A stretch of DNA of 64,000 nt from Tepidisphaeraceae bacterium (GTDB lineage: Bacteria > Planctomycetota > Phycisphaerae > Tepidisphaerales > Tepidisphaeraceae): NCBI GenBank assembly GCA_035998445.1, contig DASYHQ010000018.1, positions 124,001 to 188,000 on the forward strand, in the 5' to 3' direction. The notes beneath the pieces were generated by a model. That model made no database searches, was not told the origin of the DNA, and saw only the letters and a list, made by a program, of their open reading frames with translations. A program made the position numbers and the translations under genes. Shown piece by piece: positions 55,778-62,726 of this stretch (within the stretch, counting starts at the first letter, position 1; each line of letters begins with the position of its first letter).

Positions 55778-55830
55778 GGCACGGGGAACGTGGGCGAGCG
55801 GCCGCGATAATCGCGGCGAAAAGGCTTTTT

Positions 55831-56520
55831 ATGCAGATGATCTTCAGGTTCCCGCGGCGCGATGGTGATCTGTTGCCGTTTCTACTGCACTTTCATCAGC
55901 AGGTCGCGGCGGAGCGCGAGGCGCTAGGGGTATCTGAGGCAGAGGTGGCTGAGTTGGCGGCCCGTGTCGCGCGGTTCGAGGCGGCCCTGCTGAAGTGCGA
56001 GCCGGCGGTCCGCAGCAAGGCCGCGGTCATCAACAAGGAAGAGGCCGGCGCGGCGGCCAGGACGTTCGCACATTCTGTGGCGATATCGATCGCCATGCGG
56101 AACTATGTTTCAGCACCGCAAAAGCAGGCGCTGAACATCCGGCCGCGCAAGCCGCACACGCGCAGCCACCGCCCCACCGAGCGTCCCGTTGTGACCATCG
56201 CGGCTTGCGCGGAGCGCTCGATCGAGCTGCGCCTTGGCGCCGGCCCTTCGACCGTGGCTGGCGCTGCATCGGTGCTCGTCTTCACGTTCGTGGGCAAAAA
56301 CTATCCCGCCGACGCGTCGCTCTGGCAGTTTTGCAAAGGGCTGCGCCGCCCGCGATGCCGCATCGACTTTCCCGACAATCTGCCGCCCGGCGTGCAGGTG
56401 TGGGTGTGCGCGGCCTACTGCTCACGCCGCGGCGAGCGGGGCGAGATGAGCTTGCCGGTGACGACGAACCTGCAGATGGGCGGCGTGGGCCGCGCGACGA
56501 CGTACCTCTCGGCGGCGTGA
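55831..56520 (+). CDS. Helical plus FN3-like protein P2, preceded by tandem array 3
   Basis: 229 aa. The same architecture as the protein at 30264-30938: an N-terminal FPRRDGDLLPFLLHFHQQVA and helical half with EALGVSEAEVAEL, AVINKEEAGAAARTFAHS and MRNYVSAPQKQALNIRPR. After a Pro/Arg linker comes a beta domain with SVLVFTFVGKNYP and NLPPGVQVWVCAAYCSRRGERG. There is no signal peptide. Identity to P1 looks low, but order, spacing and several words correspond. Function unknown; the shared upstream array architecture is the main clue. Confidence 0.8.
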   Translation: MQMIFRFPRRDGDLLPFLLHFHQQVAAEREALGVSEAEVAELAARVARFEAALLKCEPAVRSKAAVINKEEAGAAARTFAHSVAISIAMRNYVSAPQKQALNIRPRKPHTRSHRPTERPVVTIAACAERSIELRLGAGPSTVAGAASVLVFTFVGKNYPADASLWQFCKGLRRPRCRIDFPDNLPPGVQVWVCAAYCSRRGERGEMSLPVTTNLQMGGVGRATTYLSAA

Positions 56521-56609
56521 CGCTGGTCGCGCGGCGATGCCCTACCCGCGACGGGCCGCGTGCGACGGGTCGTGCACGACCCGAGTCTGGTTGATGACGT
56601 GGAACATCT

Positions 56610-56741
56610 TGCATGTCCCCCTCTCCCGCCTGCGCCGGGGGAGGGCTGGGGAGGGGGATTCCGGCAGAAGCCGACGATCGAGTGGCAAGTGCAAACGGCC
56701 CCCACCCCCACCCTCCCCCGGCGCAGGCGGGAGAGGGGGCA
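56610..56741. repeat. Paired-hairpin intergenic element, variant copy
   Basis: CCCCTCTCCCGCCTGCGCCG, then a spacer, then CACCCTCCCCCGGCGCAGGC closing in GAGAGGGGG. No gene is seen in 56521-56934. Confidence 0.7.
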
Positions 56742-56934
56742 GACGCGCAATCACAGACTTCGAACGCACCCATTCCCACCTGGTTGACGTAGCTCCCCTT
56801 CGATACGAAACAGCGCACTGATGAGCCGCGTTCCACCCGCCTGTTTCCGTTCCGCGATCACAATCGTCAACCGGCTGAAATAATAGCGGCGGCCCGGCGT
56901 TTGGCTGAGGTCTCGTTCATTGGGAGAGGTTTCC

Positions 56935-57525
56935 ATGCGCTACCGTCTCATCGCCGCCGCCGCGGTTGTCGTTGTCGTTGTCTTCTCGCTTTCGTTGCTC
57001 GTGTTCGCCCAAGAGGCGGCCACGCAGCCGGCGGGTAGCGTGCCGCTGACGATCATCGGTGGTCACGAGCTGAACCCCGAGGACCGGGGCCGGCCGGTGA
57101 TTTTGATCGCGGCGGCATTGGGCGTACCGGAGCAGGTCTTCCGCGACGTGTTCAAGGGCGTGCGCCCGTCCCGCGACGGGAAGCCCAGCGGCGAGGAGGC
57201 ACGGGCGAACAAGAAGGTGCTGCTCGACGGGTTGGCGAAGTACGGCGTCACCAATGAGCGGCTCGACGAAGTCTCCAATTACTATCGCTATAAGCCGCAG
57301 GACGGTGGCCTGTGGCGGCACGCGCCGGCGGCGGGTTTTGCGACCGTGAAGGATGGCGTGGTGACGTCCGTCACCATCACCGATGCGGGCCGTGGGTATT
57401 CGTCGCAGCCGGCGGTGTCGGTCGAGGGCGCGACGACGCCACTGAAGGCGTCGATCGCGTTCGGAAAAGACCTGGCGACGAACGGCTCGGTGCAGGGCGT
57501 TGAGATTATCGAGATCACCGAATAG
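56935..57525 (+). CDS. Secreted hypothetical protein
   Basis: 196 aa, ATG 56935 with a GGGAGAGG site. Signal peptide (LIAAAAVVVVVVFSLSLLVFAQ) then AATQPAGSVPLTIIGGHELN. The middle shows PEQVFRDVFKGVRPSRDGKP, which by itself is not diagnostic. The C-terminal half has SVTITDAGRGYSSQPAVSVEG, similar to a repeat seen in many extracellular proteins of planctomycetes. Family not recognised with confidence. Confidence 0.72.
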   Translation: MRYRLIAAAAVVVVVVFSLSLLVFAQEAATQPAGSVPLTIIGGHELNPEDRGRPVILIAAALGVPEQVFRDVFKGVRPSRDGKPSGEEARANKKVLLDGLAKYGVTNERLDEVSNYYRYKPQDGGLWRHAPAAGFATVKDGVVTSVTITDAGRGYSSQPAVSVEGATTPLKASIAFGKDLATNGSVQGVEIIEITE

Positions 57526-57572
57526 GTGGCGCCTGCGGTCCTCGGGCAAACGCGTCGGCGAGCGCAGGCGTG

Positions 57573-57647
57573 TAGTGTCGTAGGGTGTGCTTCAGCACAC
57601 GGCCCTTCCGACGCAACGCTTAGACGTGTGCTGAAGCACACCCTACG
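57573..57647. repeat. TCGTAGGGTGTGCTTCAGCA inverted repeat
   Basis: TCGTAGGGTGTGCTTCAGCA and its reverse complement near 57628-57647; a short, nearly perfect palindromic element with no gene. Confidence 0.8.
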
Positions 57648-57712
57648 AGACCGAGCGCGACCGACGGCACGGGCGGCGGGAGGGTCATCCACTCTTCCGA
57701 TACGCGGGGCAG

Positions 57713-58486
57713 TCACTTGTCGTCGGCGATCTCGGTGCGGTCGGGGTCGGCCTTGAGGATCGAGCGCAGCATGAGCGGGTGGCGGTTGATGAAGTCGCGG
57801 TAGATGCGGAACGGCTCGGTCCGCTCGTACTCGACTCGCTCGGGGCCCTTCGGGCCCAGCTCGTAGATCCAGGCGCGCGGGTAGGCGAGCAGGATCGGGG
57901 AATGCGTGGCGATGATGAACTGCGAGCAGTCGTTGACGTGGTCGTCGAGGATGCGAAGCATCGCCAGCTGGCGCATCGGCGACAGGGCGGACTCGGGCTC
58001 GTCGAGCAGGTAAAGGCCCTGCCCGCGGAAGCGCTCGCGGAAGAGCGCGAAGAACGACTCGCCGTGCGACAGCTCGTGCAGCGGGCGATCGCCGTACGCC
58101 GTGGCCGCCCCACCGCCGATTTGCTCGACGTAGGACGCGACGTTGTAGAACGTTTCGGCGCGGAGGAAGAAGGTGTCCCACGGCCGCGTCCAGCCGCGCA
58201 CCGTTACGAGGTGCCGGTACAGTTCCGAATGTGTGGCCCGCGTGGCGAAGTTGTAGTTCTTGTTGCCCCCCTCGGCGTTCAGCCCCAGCGCGACGGCGAT
58301 CGCCTCGACGAGCGTGGATTTGCCGCTGCCGTTCTCGCCGACGAGGAACGTAACGTTCGGATGGAAGGCAAGGCGGTCGAGCGTGCGGATCGCGGACAGA
58401 TTGAACGGGTACTCGTCAAACGACGGCACGGTGGCCCGGTTAAGCCGAACCTCACGAAGGAAGTGCGTAGCCGGCAGCTTGGCCAT
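57713..58486 (-). CDS. AAA-family ATPase, RecF/OLD-like
   Basis: 257 aa. Walker A FLVGENGSGKSTLVEAIAV (about 48-66), ABC-type signature LSHGESFFALF, Walker B LYLLDEPESALSP and a switch His in FIIATHSPILLAYPR. This is the architecture of stand-alone ABC-ATPase-like proteins in defence, DNA repair or unknown processes. No nuclease is fused or adjacent. Well-formed and probably functional; pathway not assignable. Confidence 0.85.
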   Translation of the reverse strand: MAKLPATHFLREVRLNRATVPSFDEYPFNLSAIRTLDRLAFHPNVTFLVGENGSGKSTLVEAIAVALGLNAEGGNKNYNFATRATHSELYRHLVTVRGWTRPWDTFFLRAETFYNVASYVEQIGGGAATAYGDRPLHELSHGESFFALFRERFRGQGLYLLDEPESALSPMRQLAMLRILDDHVNDCSQFIIATHSPILLAYPRAWIYELGPKGPERVEYERTEPFRIYRDFINRHPLMLRSILKADPDRTEIADDK

Positions 58487-58496
58487 TCTGCGCGAA

Positions 58497-58622
58497 TCAT
58501 ACGCGAAAACGTGACGGGCGTCGTTCGGGCGTATGGCGAGCCGGGTGCGATCGCCCCGTGTTTTCGTGGTGTCGCAACAGCACGGGCGGAGTACCGCCCG
58601 TCTCGTCGAGCAACAGCTTCAT
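58497..58622 (-). pseudogene. Remnant start of a DUF5615-like toxin gene
   Basis: ATG 58622 overlaps the stop of the DUF433 gene (ATGA), the usual DUF433-DUF5615 arrangement. The first seven residues, MKLLLDE, match the DUF5615 PIN-like toxin start, but the reading frame then runs into ACGGGCGGTACTCCGCCCGT, a palindromic intergenic sequence. It ends after 41 codons with no further similarity (TGGTPPVLLRHHENTG...). Normal toxins are about 110 aa. I read this as a truncated toxin gene. Confidence 0.55.
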
Positions 58623-58849
58623 GCAGCCGACGCACCCTTGGCCGATCGTTCGATCAACGTGCGTGCCTGACCGAGGACGGCCCGCGCTTGGGCGGGTGTG
58701 ACCGACGGGAACTGCCGCAGGAACTCGTCGAGCGATCGGCCGTGGTCGATGGCGTCGAACAGCGATTTCACCGGGACGCGCGTGCCGGTGAAGCATGGCG
58801 TGCCGGCTTGAATGTCGGGGTCGACGGTGAGGGGGGAAACGTCGGACAT
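58619..58849 (-). CDS. DUF433 antitoxin-like protein
   Basis: 76 aa, ATG 58849. DUF433 hallmark VDPDIQAGTPCFTGTRVPVKSLFDAID and LDEFLRQFPSVTPAQARAVL. DUF433 proteins are DNA-binding antitoxins paired with DUF5615 PIN-like toxins (VapB45/VapC45 type). The downstream toxin is missing apart from the remnant starting at 58622. The gene itself is intact, so it may be free of its partner or act as an orphan regulator. Confidence 0.88.
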   Translation of the reverse strand: MSDVSPLTVDPDIQAGTPCFTGTRVPVKSLFDAIDHGRSLDEFLRQFPSVTPAQARAVLGQARTLIERSAKGASAA

Positions 58850-58865
58850 CGCGGTCAGTATACTA

Positions 58866-60179
58866 TCAACCGATGCGTTTATAGCCGGCCATGTACGGCA
58901 CCAAGACATCGGGGATGGTGATGGTGCCGTCCGCCTGCTGATAGGCTTCCATGATCGCGATCAACACCCGCGGGCAGGCAATGGCGGTGTTGTTGAGGGT
59001 GTAGGCGAACAAGGGGGCGGCCTTCTTGTCGCCACCGGCTGGGCGGTATTTCAAGTTAAGGCGGCGGGCCTGGAAGTCGCGGAGGGCGCTGCCGCTGTGG
59101 GTTTCGCCGTAGCTGTTGCGGCTGGGCATCCAGGTCTCGATGTCGTACATGCGCCACTTGCCCTGGCCCATGTCGCCGGTGCAGTTCTGGACGACGCGGT
59201 ACGGCAGCTTCAGTTGCTGCAGGATGTATTCGCTGTTGGCGATGATCTCCTCGTGCAGCGCGATGTGCTCGTCGGCGTCGGCCTTGTGGACGATCACCTG
59301 CTCGACCTTGTCGAACTGGTGGACGCGGTACAGGCCGGCGGTGTCCTTGCCGGCGGCGCCGGCCTCGCGGCGGAAGCAGGTGCTGGTGGCGACCATCTTG
59401 CGCGGCAGGTCCTTCTCATCCAGAATCTCGTTGCCGAAGAAGCTGGCGAGCGGCACCTCGCTCGTGCCGACGAGGACGCTGCTGTCCTGCGTGACGTACG
59501 CCTGATCGCGGCCGGCCGGGAAGTAGCCAGTGCCGGTCATGCATTGTTCCGTCACCAGCACGGGGACGACGAACGGCTCGTAGCCGCGGCTGATGAGCAC
59601 GTCCTGCGCGTATCGCAGGACGGCGGTGTAGAGCTGGGCGCCAAGGCCGCGCAACACGTAGCTGCGGCTGCCGGCGATCTTCACGCCACGATCGAAGTCG
59701 AGGATGCCGAGCGCCTGGCCAAGGGCGACGTGATCCTTACGGCCGTTGTCGAGCTTGGACGGCGGCATGGCGGGATCGGCCCACTGGCGGACGACGACGT
59801 TGTCGGCATCGTCCTTCCCTACGGGCCAGGTGGGATCGGGGATGGCGGGCAGTTGCAGCATGATGCCGGCGGCGGTGGCCTCGGCGGCGGTTTGGGCGTC
59901 GGCGGCGGCCTGCTGTTGCGTTTTGAACTCGTTGCTGCGGGCGAGCAAGGCTTCCACTTCGGCGTTGGTGCCCCCCTTCAACTCGCGCTTGAACTTGGCG
60001 ATCTCGGGGCCGAGCTTGTTCTGCTCGTTCTTGAAGTGGTCGGCCTGCTGCTGGGCGGCGCGACGCGCCTCGTCGGCGGCGAGCCAGGCATCGACCAGTT
60101 CCGGCGAGCCCACCCGCTTCACACGCGTGGCGGCCTTGATGGCGTCGGGATTCTCTCGCAGCAGTTTCGGATCGAGCAT
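58866..60179 (-). CDS. serS: Serine--tRNA ligase
   Basis: 437 aa. N-terminal coiled-coil arm (ADEARRAAQQQADHFKNEQN...) that binds the tRNA-Ser long variable arm, then a class II core with motif 2 TCFRREAGAAGKDTAGLYRV and motif 3 near the end (VLIAIMEAYQQADGTITIP). Charges tRNA-Ser and tRNA-Sec. ATG 60179 is chosen because the family starts MLDPKLLRENPD. Assignment is firm. Confidence 0.97.
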   Translation of the reverse strand: MLDPKLLRENPDAIKAATRVKRVGSPELVDAWLAADEARRAAQQQADHFKNEQNKLGPEIAKFKRELKGGTNAEVEALLARSNEFKTQQQAAADAQTAAEATAAGIMLQLPAIPDPTWPVGKDDADNVVVRQWADPAMPPSKLDNGRKDHVALGQALGILDFDRGVKIAGSRSYVLRGLGAQLYTAVLRYAQDVLISRGYEPFVVPVLVTEQCMTGTGYFPAGRDQAYVTQDSSVLVGTSEVPLASFFGNEILDEKDLPRKMVATSTCFRREAGAAGKDTAGLYRVHQFDKVEQVIVHKADADEHIALHEEIIANSEYILQQLKLPYRVVQNCTGDMGQGKWRMYDIETWMPSRNSYGETHSGSALRDFQARRLNLKYRPAGGDKKAAPLFAYTLNNTAIACPRVLIAIMEAYQQADGTITIPDVLVPYMAGYKRIG

Positions 60180-60292
60180 GGCGGGAGTATACGGAGCGGA
60201 ATGACGGATGGAAGATCGACGGAGTCGCGGGGGCGGGTTGCAAGCGCAGTGGGTGGCGAGGTTGCAGCAAGGGTACCGAGCATGCTTCGAAC

Positions 60293-60430
60293 GTGGCATG
60301 GGCGTCTCGCCCATGCTTGTAGTAGGGACCAAAAGTCCAATTTCCTACGGCCCGCTGGGTCGAAGCCGTCTGCCAAAAATAATCGTTCCCATTCCAATCC
60401 ACAGGCATGGGCGAGACGCCCATGCCACGG
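60293..60430. repeat. MITE-like element, GCATGGGCG/CGCCCATGC family
   Basis: Ends GTGGCATGGGCG-TCT-CGCCCATGC and its mirrored copy; interior of about 85 bp unlike that of the copy at 28158. No gene is seen in the rest of 60180-60587. Confidence 0.85.
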
Positions 60431-60587
60431 GTAAGGCCGTACGCCACCGGGCAGTCTGCCCCCCACCGTCAGATCTTCGCTGAGTCACAGCCCACAACAT
60501 TATCGGCTGTCGCTAAAACGGGGTTTGTCTGTTGTTCGGGCTGGCGGTTTAGTACGCTCGCGGTGGCTTGTGATGAAAGGAGCCTCT

Positions 60588-60731
60588 ATGGCACGAACCG
60601 TGTTCAAGACGATCGCCCCACGCCATTCCGCGGTGCCGCGGAAGCGGGCGGGCTCGTCGGCCTCGTTTTCCAGCATGCTGCTGAAACTGTCGGCGGCTAG
60701 CGCAAAGCTTGAGAAGTCCAGGCGCCGGTAA
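60588..60731 (+). CDS. 47-aa basic small protein
   Basis: Starts with a textbook AAAGGAG site 6 bp before ATG and codes for MARTVFKTIAPRHSAVPRKR and a Ser/Lys-rich helical tail (LLKLSAASAKLEKSRRR). Ends 19 bp before a strong hairpin. No hydrophobic segment. Very basic, so it may bind nucleic acid; family not recognised. Too short for ordinary gene calling, so easy to miss. Confidence 0.6.
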   Translation: MARTVFKTIAPRHSAVPRKRAGSSASFSSMLLKLSAASAKLEKSRRR

Positions 60732-60750
60732 CCGGCGTTCGATCTCTCAC

Positions 60751-60792
60751 GGCCGCTTGCGGATTGGCTTAAAGGGCTAGTCCGCAAGCGGC
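60751..60792. terminator. Probable shared terminator
   Basis: GCCGCTTGCGGA pairs with TCCGCAAGCGGC around a 17-base loop between the small ORF and the convergent YbjQ gene. T-tracts are weak on both sides. Confidence 0.55.
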
Positions 60793-61155
60793 TTATTCAT
60801 GCGCGGGTTCGACGACGACGGCAGACCCGTAGGCCAGCACTTCCGTGACGCCGGCGGCCACTTCGTTGGCGTCGTAGCGCACGGCGATCACCGCGTTGCC
60901 CCCCTGCTCCTGGGCGTGGCGGACCATGATGTCGTAGGCCTCCTGGCGGGCCTGTTCGCACATCTTCGTCCAGACGGTGATGTTGCCACCGACGATCGTC
61001 TGTAAGCCCGCGGCGAAGGTGCCGACGAAGCTTCGGCTGCGCACGACCACGCCGCGCACGATGCCGACGTTGCGCGCGATGCGATAGCCGGGCAGTTCGA
61101 ACATCGTGGTGACCTGCTCGGCGGGGATGTGGGAGCCGTGGTATTGGATGGACAT
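60793..61155 (-). CDS. YbjQ/DUF74 family protein
   Basis: 120 aa. The conserved YbjQ core: TTMFELPGYRIARNVGIVRG then VRSRSFVGTFAAGLQTIVGG, EQARQEAYDIMVRHAQEQGG and NAVIAVRYDAN. Members are often called putative heavy-metal-binding proteins but lack a proven role. Reads away from metK; the 133-bp gap holds both promoters. Confidence 0.9.
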   Translation of the reverse strand: MSIQYHGSHIPAEQVTTMFELPGYRIARNVGIVRGVVVRSRSFVGTFAAGLQTIVGGNITVWTKMCEQARQEAYDIMVRHAQEQGGNAVIAVRYDANEVAAGVTEVLAYGSAVVVEPAHE

Positions 61156-61288
61156 TCGAACACTGTAATGAAGGTTGGGCCGTTGTGCCCGCGCTCCGCA
61201 ATTCTTGCCGATGGGCATACCGGTCTGTACAGTGTCGCCTCGATTTCCTGTAGGTAATCCGCCTTTTCTGACTTTTAGAGGAGCACGC

Positions 61289-62515
61289 GTGTCGCCAGAA
61301 TTCCGCCGTTCGACCCACCTGTTTACCAGTGAATCCGTCTCGATGGGCCATCCCGATAAGGTGGCCGACCAGATCTCCGACGGCATTCTGGACGCCATTC
61401 TTGCCCAGGACCCCAAGGCCCGCGTGGCCTGCGAGACGCTGGTGACGACCGGGCAGGTCGTGCTGGCCGGCGAGGTGACCACCACCGCCTACGTCGACGC
61501 CGCCCAGATCGCGCGCGACGTGATCAAGGAGATCGGCTACGTCCACGCCGACATCGGCTTCGACTACCACAGCTGCGGCGTGCTGAGCGCCATCCACAGC
61601 CAATCGCCCGACATCGCCCGCGGCGTCGACCACGCTGCCGACGACGAGAAGGAGACCGGCGCCGGCGACCAGGGCCTGATGTTCGGCTACGCCACCAATG
61701 AGACCGACACGCTGATGCCGCTTCCCATTCACCTGGCGCACCGCATCGTCGAGCGCCTGGCCCAGCTGCGCCAGAACGGCAAGCTGCCGTGGCTGCGTCC
61801 GGACGGCAAGAGCCAGGTGACGATCGCCTACGAGAACGAGCGCCCGGTGGCGGTGCACACGGTCGTCGTCAGCACGCAGCACGATGAGTCGGTGCTGGAC
61901 AAGAACGACGAGTTCAGCAAGAAGGCCAAGCAGATGATCATCGAGCAGGTGATCAAGCCGGTCATTCCGAAGAAGCTCTGGAACGATGAGATCATCTTCC
62001 ACATCAACCCCACGGGTAAATTCGTGGTGGGCGGCCCACACGGCGACACCGGCCTGACCGGGCGGAAGATCATCGTCGACAGCTACGGTGGTCGCGGGGC
62101 GCACGGTGGTGGCGCGTTCAGCGGTAAGGACCCGTCGAAGGTCGACCGCAGCGCATGCTATATGGGCCGTTACATCGCCAAGAACATCGTCGCCGCCGGC
62201 CTGGCGACCGCCGCCGAGGTGCAGCTGGCGTACGCGATCGGCGTGGCCAACCCGGTGAGCGTGACGGTGAGCACCGAGGGCACGGCCGTGATGAGCGAGG
62301 ACGACATCGCCGAGCTGGTGAAGGAGATGTTCCCGCTGACGCCCAAGGGCATCATCAAGCACCTGAACCTGCTGCGTCCCATCTACAAGCAGACCGCCCG
62401 CCACGGCCACTTCGGCCGGCTGCCGGGTGCCGATGGTGGCTTCACGTGGGAGCGCACCGACAAGGCCGCCGCGCTCGCCAAGGCGGCGGGGATCAGTGGC
62501 AAGGCGAAGAAGTAA
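61289..62515 (+). CDS. metK: S-adenosylmethionine synthetase
   Basis: 408 aa from GTG 61289 with an AGAGGAG site. Makes S-adenosylmethionine from methionine and ATP. Motifs: [29 protein letters not shown] and [20 protein letters not shown]. Frames extending up to 61175 have no similarity. I looked for a SAM riboswitch in the 130 bp before the gene and saw none. Ends in a strong terminator. Confidence 0.97.
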   Translation: MSPEFRRSTHLFTSESVSMGHPDKVADQISDGILDAILAQDPKARVACETLVTTGQVVLAGEVTTTAYVDAAQIARDVIKEIGYVHADIGFDYHSCGVLSAIHSQSPDIARGVDHAADDEKETGAGDQGLMFGYATNETDTLMPLPIHLAHRIVERLAQLRQNGKLPWLRPDGKSQVTIAYENERPVAVHTVVVSTQHDESVLDKNDEFSKKAKQMIIEQVIKPVIPKKLWNDEIIFHINPTGKFVVGGPHGDTGLTGRKIIVDSYGGRGAHGGGAFSGKDPSKVDRSACYMGRYIAKNIVAAGLATAAEVQLAYAIGVANPVSVTVSTEGTAVMSEDDIAELVKEMFPLTPKGIIKHLNLLRPIYKQTARHGHFGRLPGADGGFTWERTDKAAALAKAAGISGKAKK

Positions 62516-62546
62516 GTTCGCCGCTGCCTGAATCGCAATGCAGAGA

Positions 62547-62582
62547 GGCCCCGGACGTTTCGAAACGTCCGGGGCCTTTTCT
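62547..62582 (+). terminator. Intrinsic terminator of metK
   Basis: Perfect 15-bp stem, GGCCCCGGACGTTTC, with no separate loop sequence beyond its centre, followed by TTTTCTTTT. One of the clearest terminators in the window. Confidence 0.92.
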
Positions 62583-62587
62583 TTTCG

Positions 62588-62722
62588 TAGCATGGGCGTC
62601 TCGCCCATGCATGTGGATTTATCGGCGACTAAGATTTGTGGCAGGCTGCTCCGATCGCGCAGCGGCCACAAATCTGATTAACTGGCCCTACTACAAGCAT
62701 GGGCGAGACGCCCATGCTACGG
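62588..62722. repeat. MITE-like element, GCATGGGCG/CGCCCATGC family
   Basis: GTAGCATGGGCG-TCT-CGCCCATGC and its mirrored end; interior contains its own inverted pair AGATTTGTGGC...GCCACAAATCT. Directly follows the metK terminator. Confidence 0.85.
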
Positions 62723-62726
62723 TTGG

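Noticed and set aside
55084-55782. Minus-strand frame across array 3 with 20-residue peptide repeats
   Set aside because: It is a by-product of a 20-bp repeat read in three-unit cycles; the minus strand has no start signals and the array is intergenic.
61156-61288. SAM riboswitch upstream of metK
   Set aside because: No aptamer pattern known to me could be fitted, and the region is shared with the divergent YbjQ promoter.
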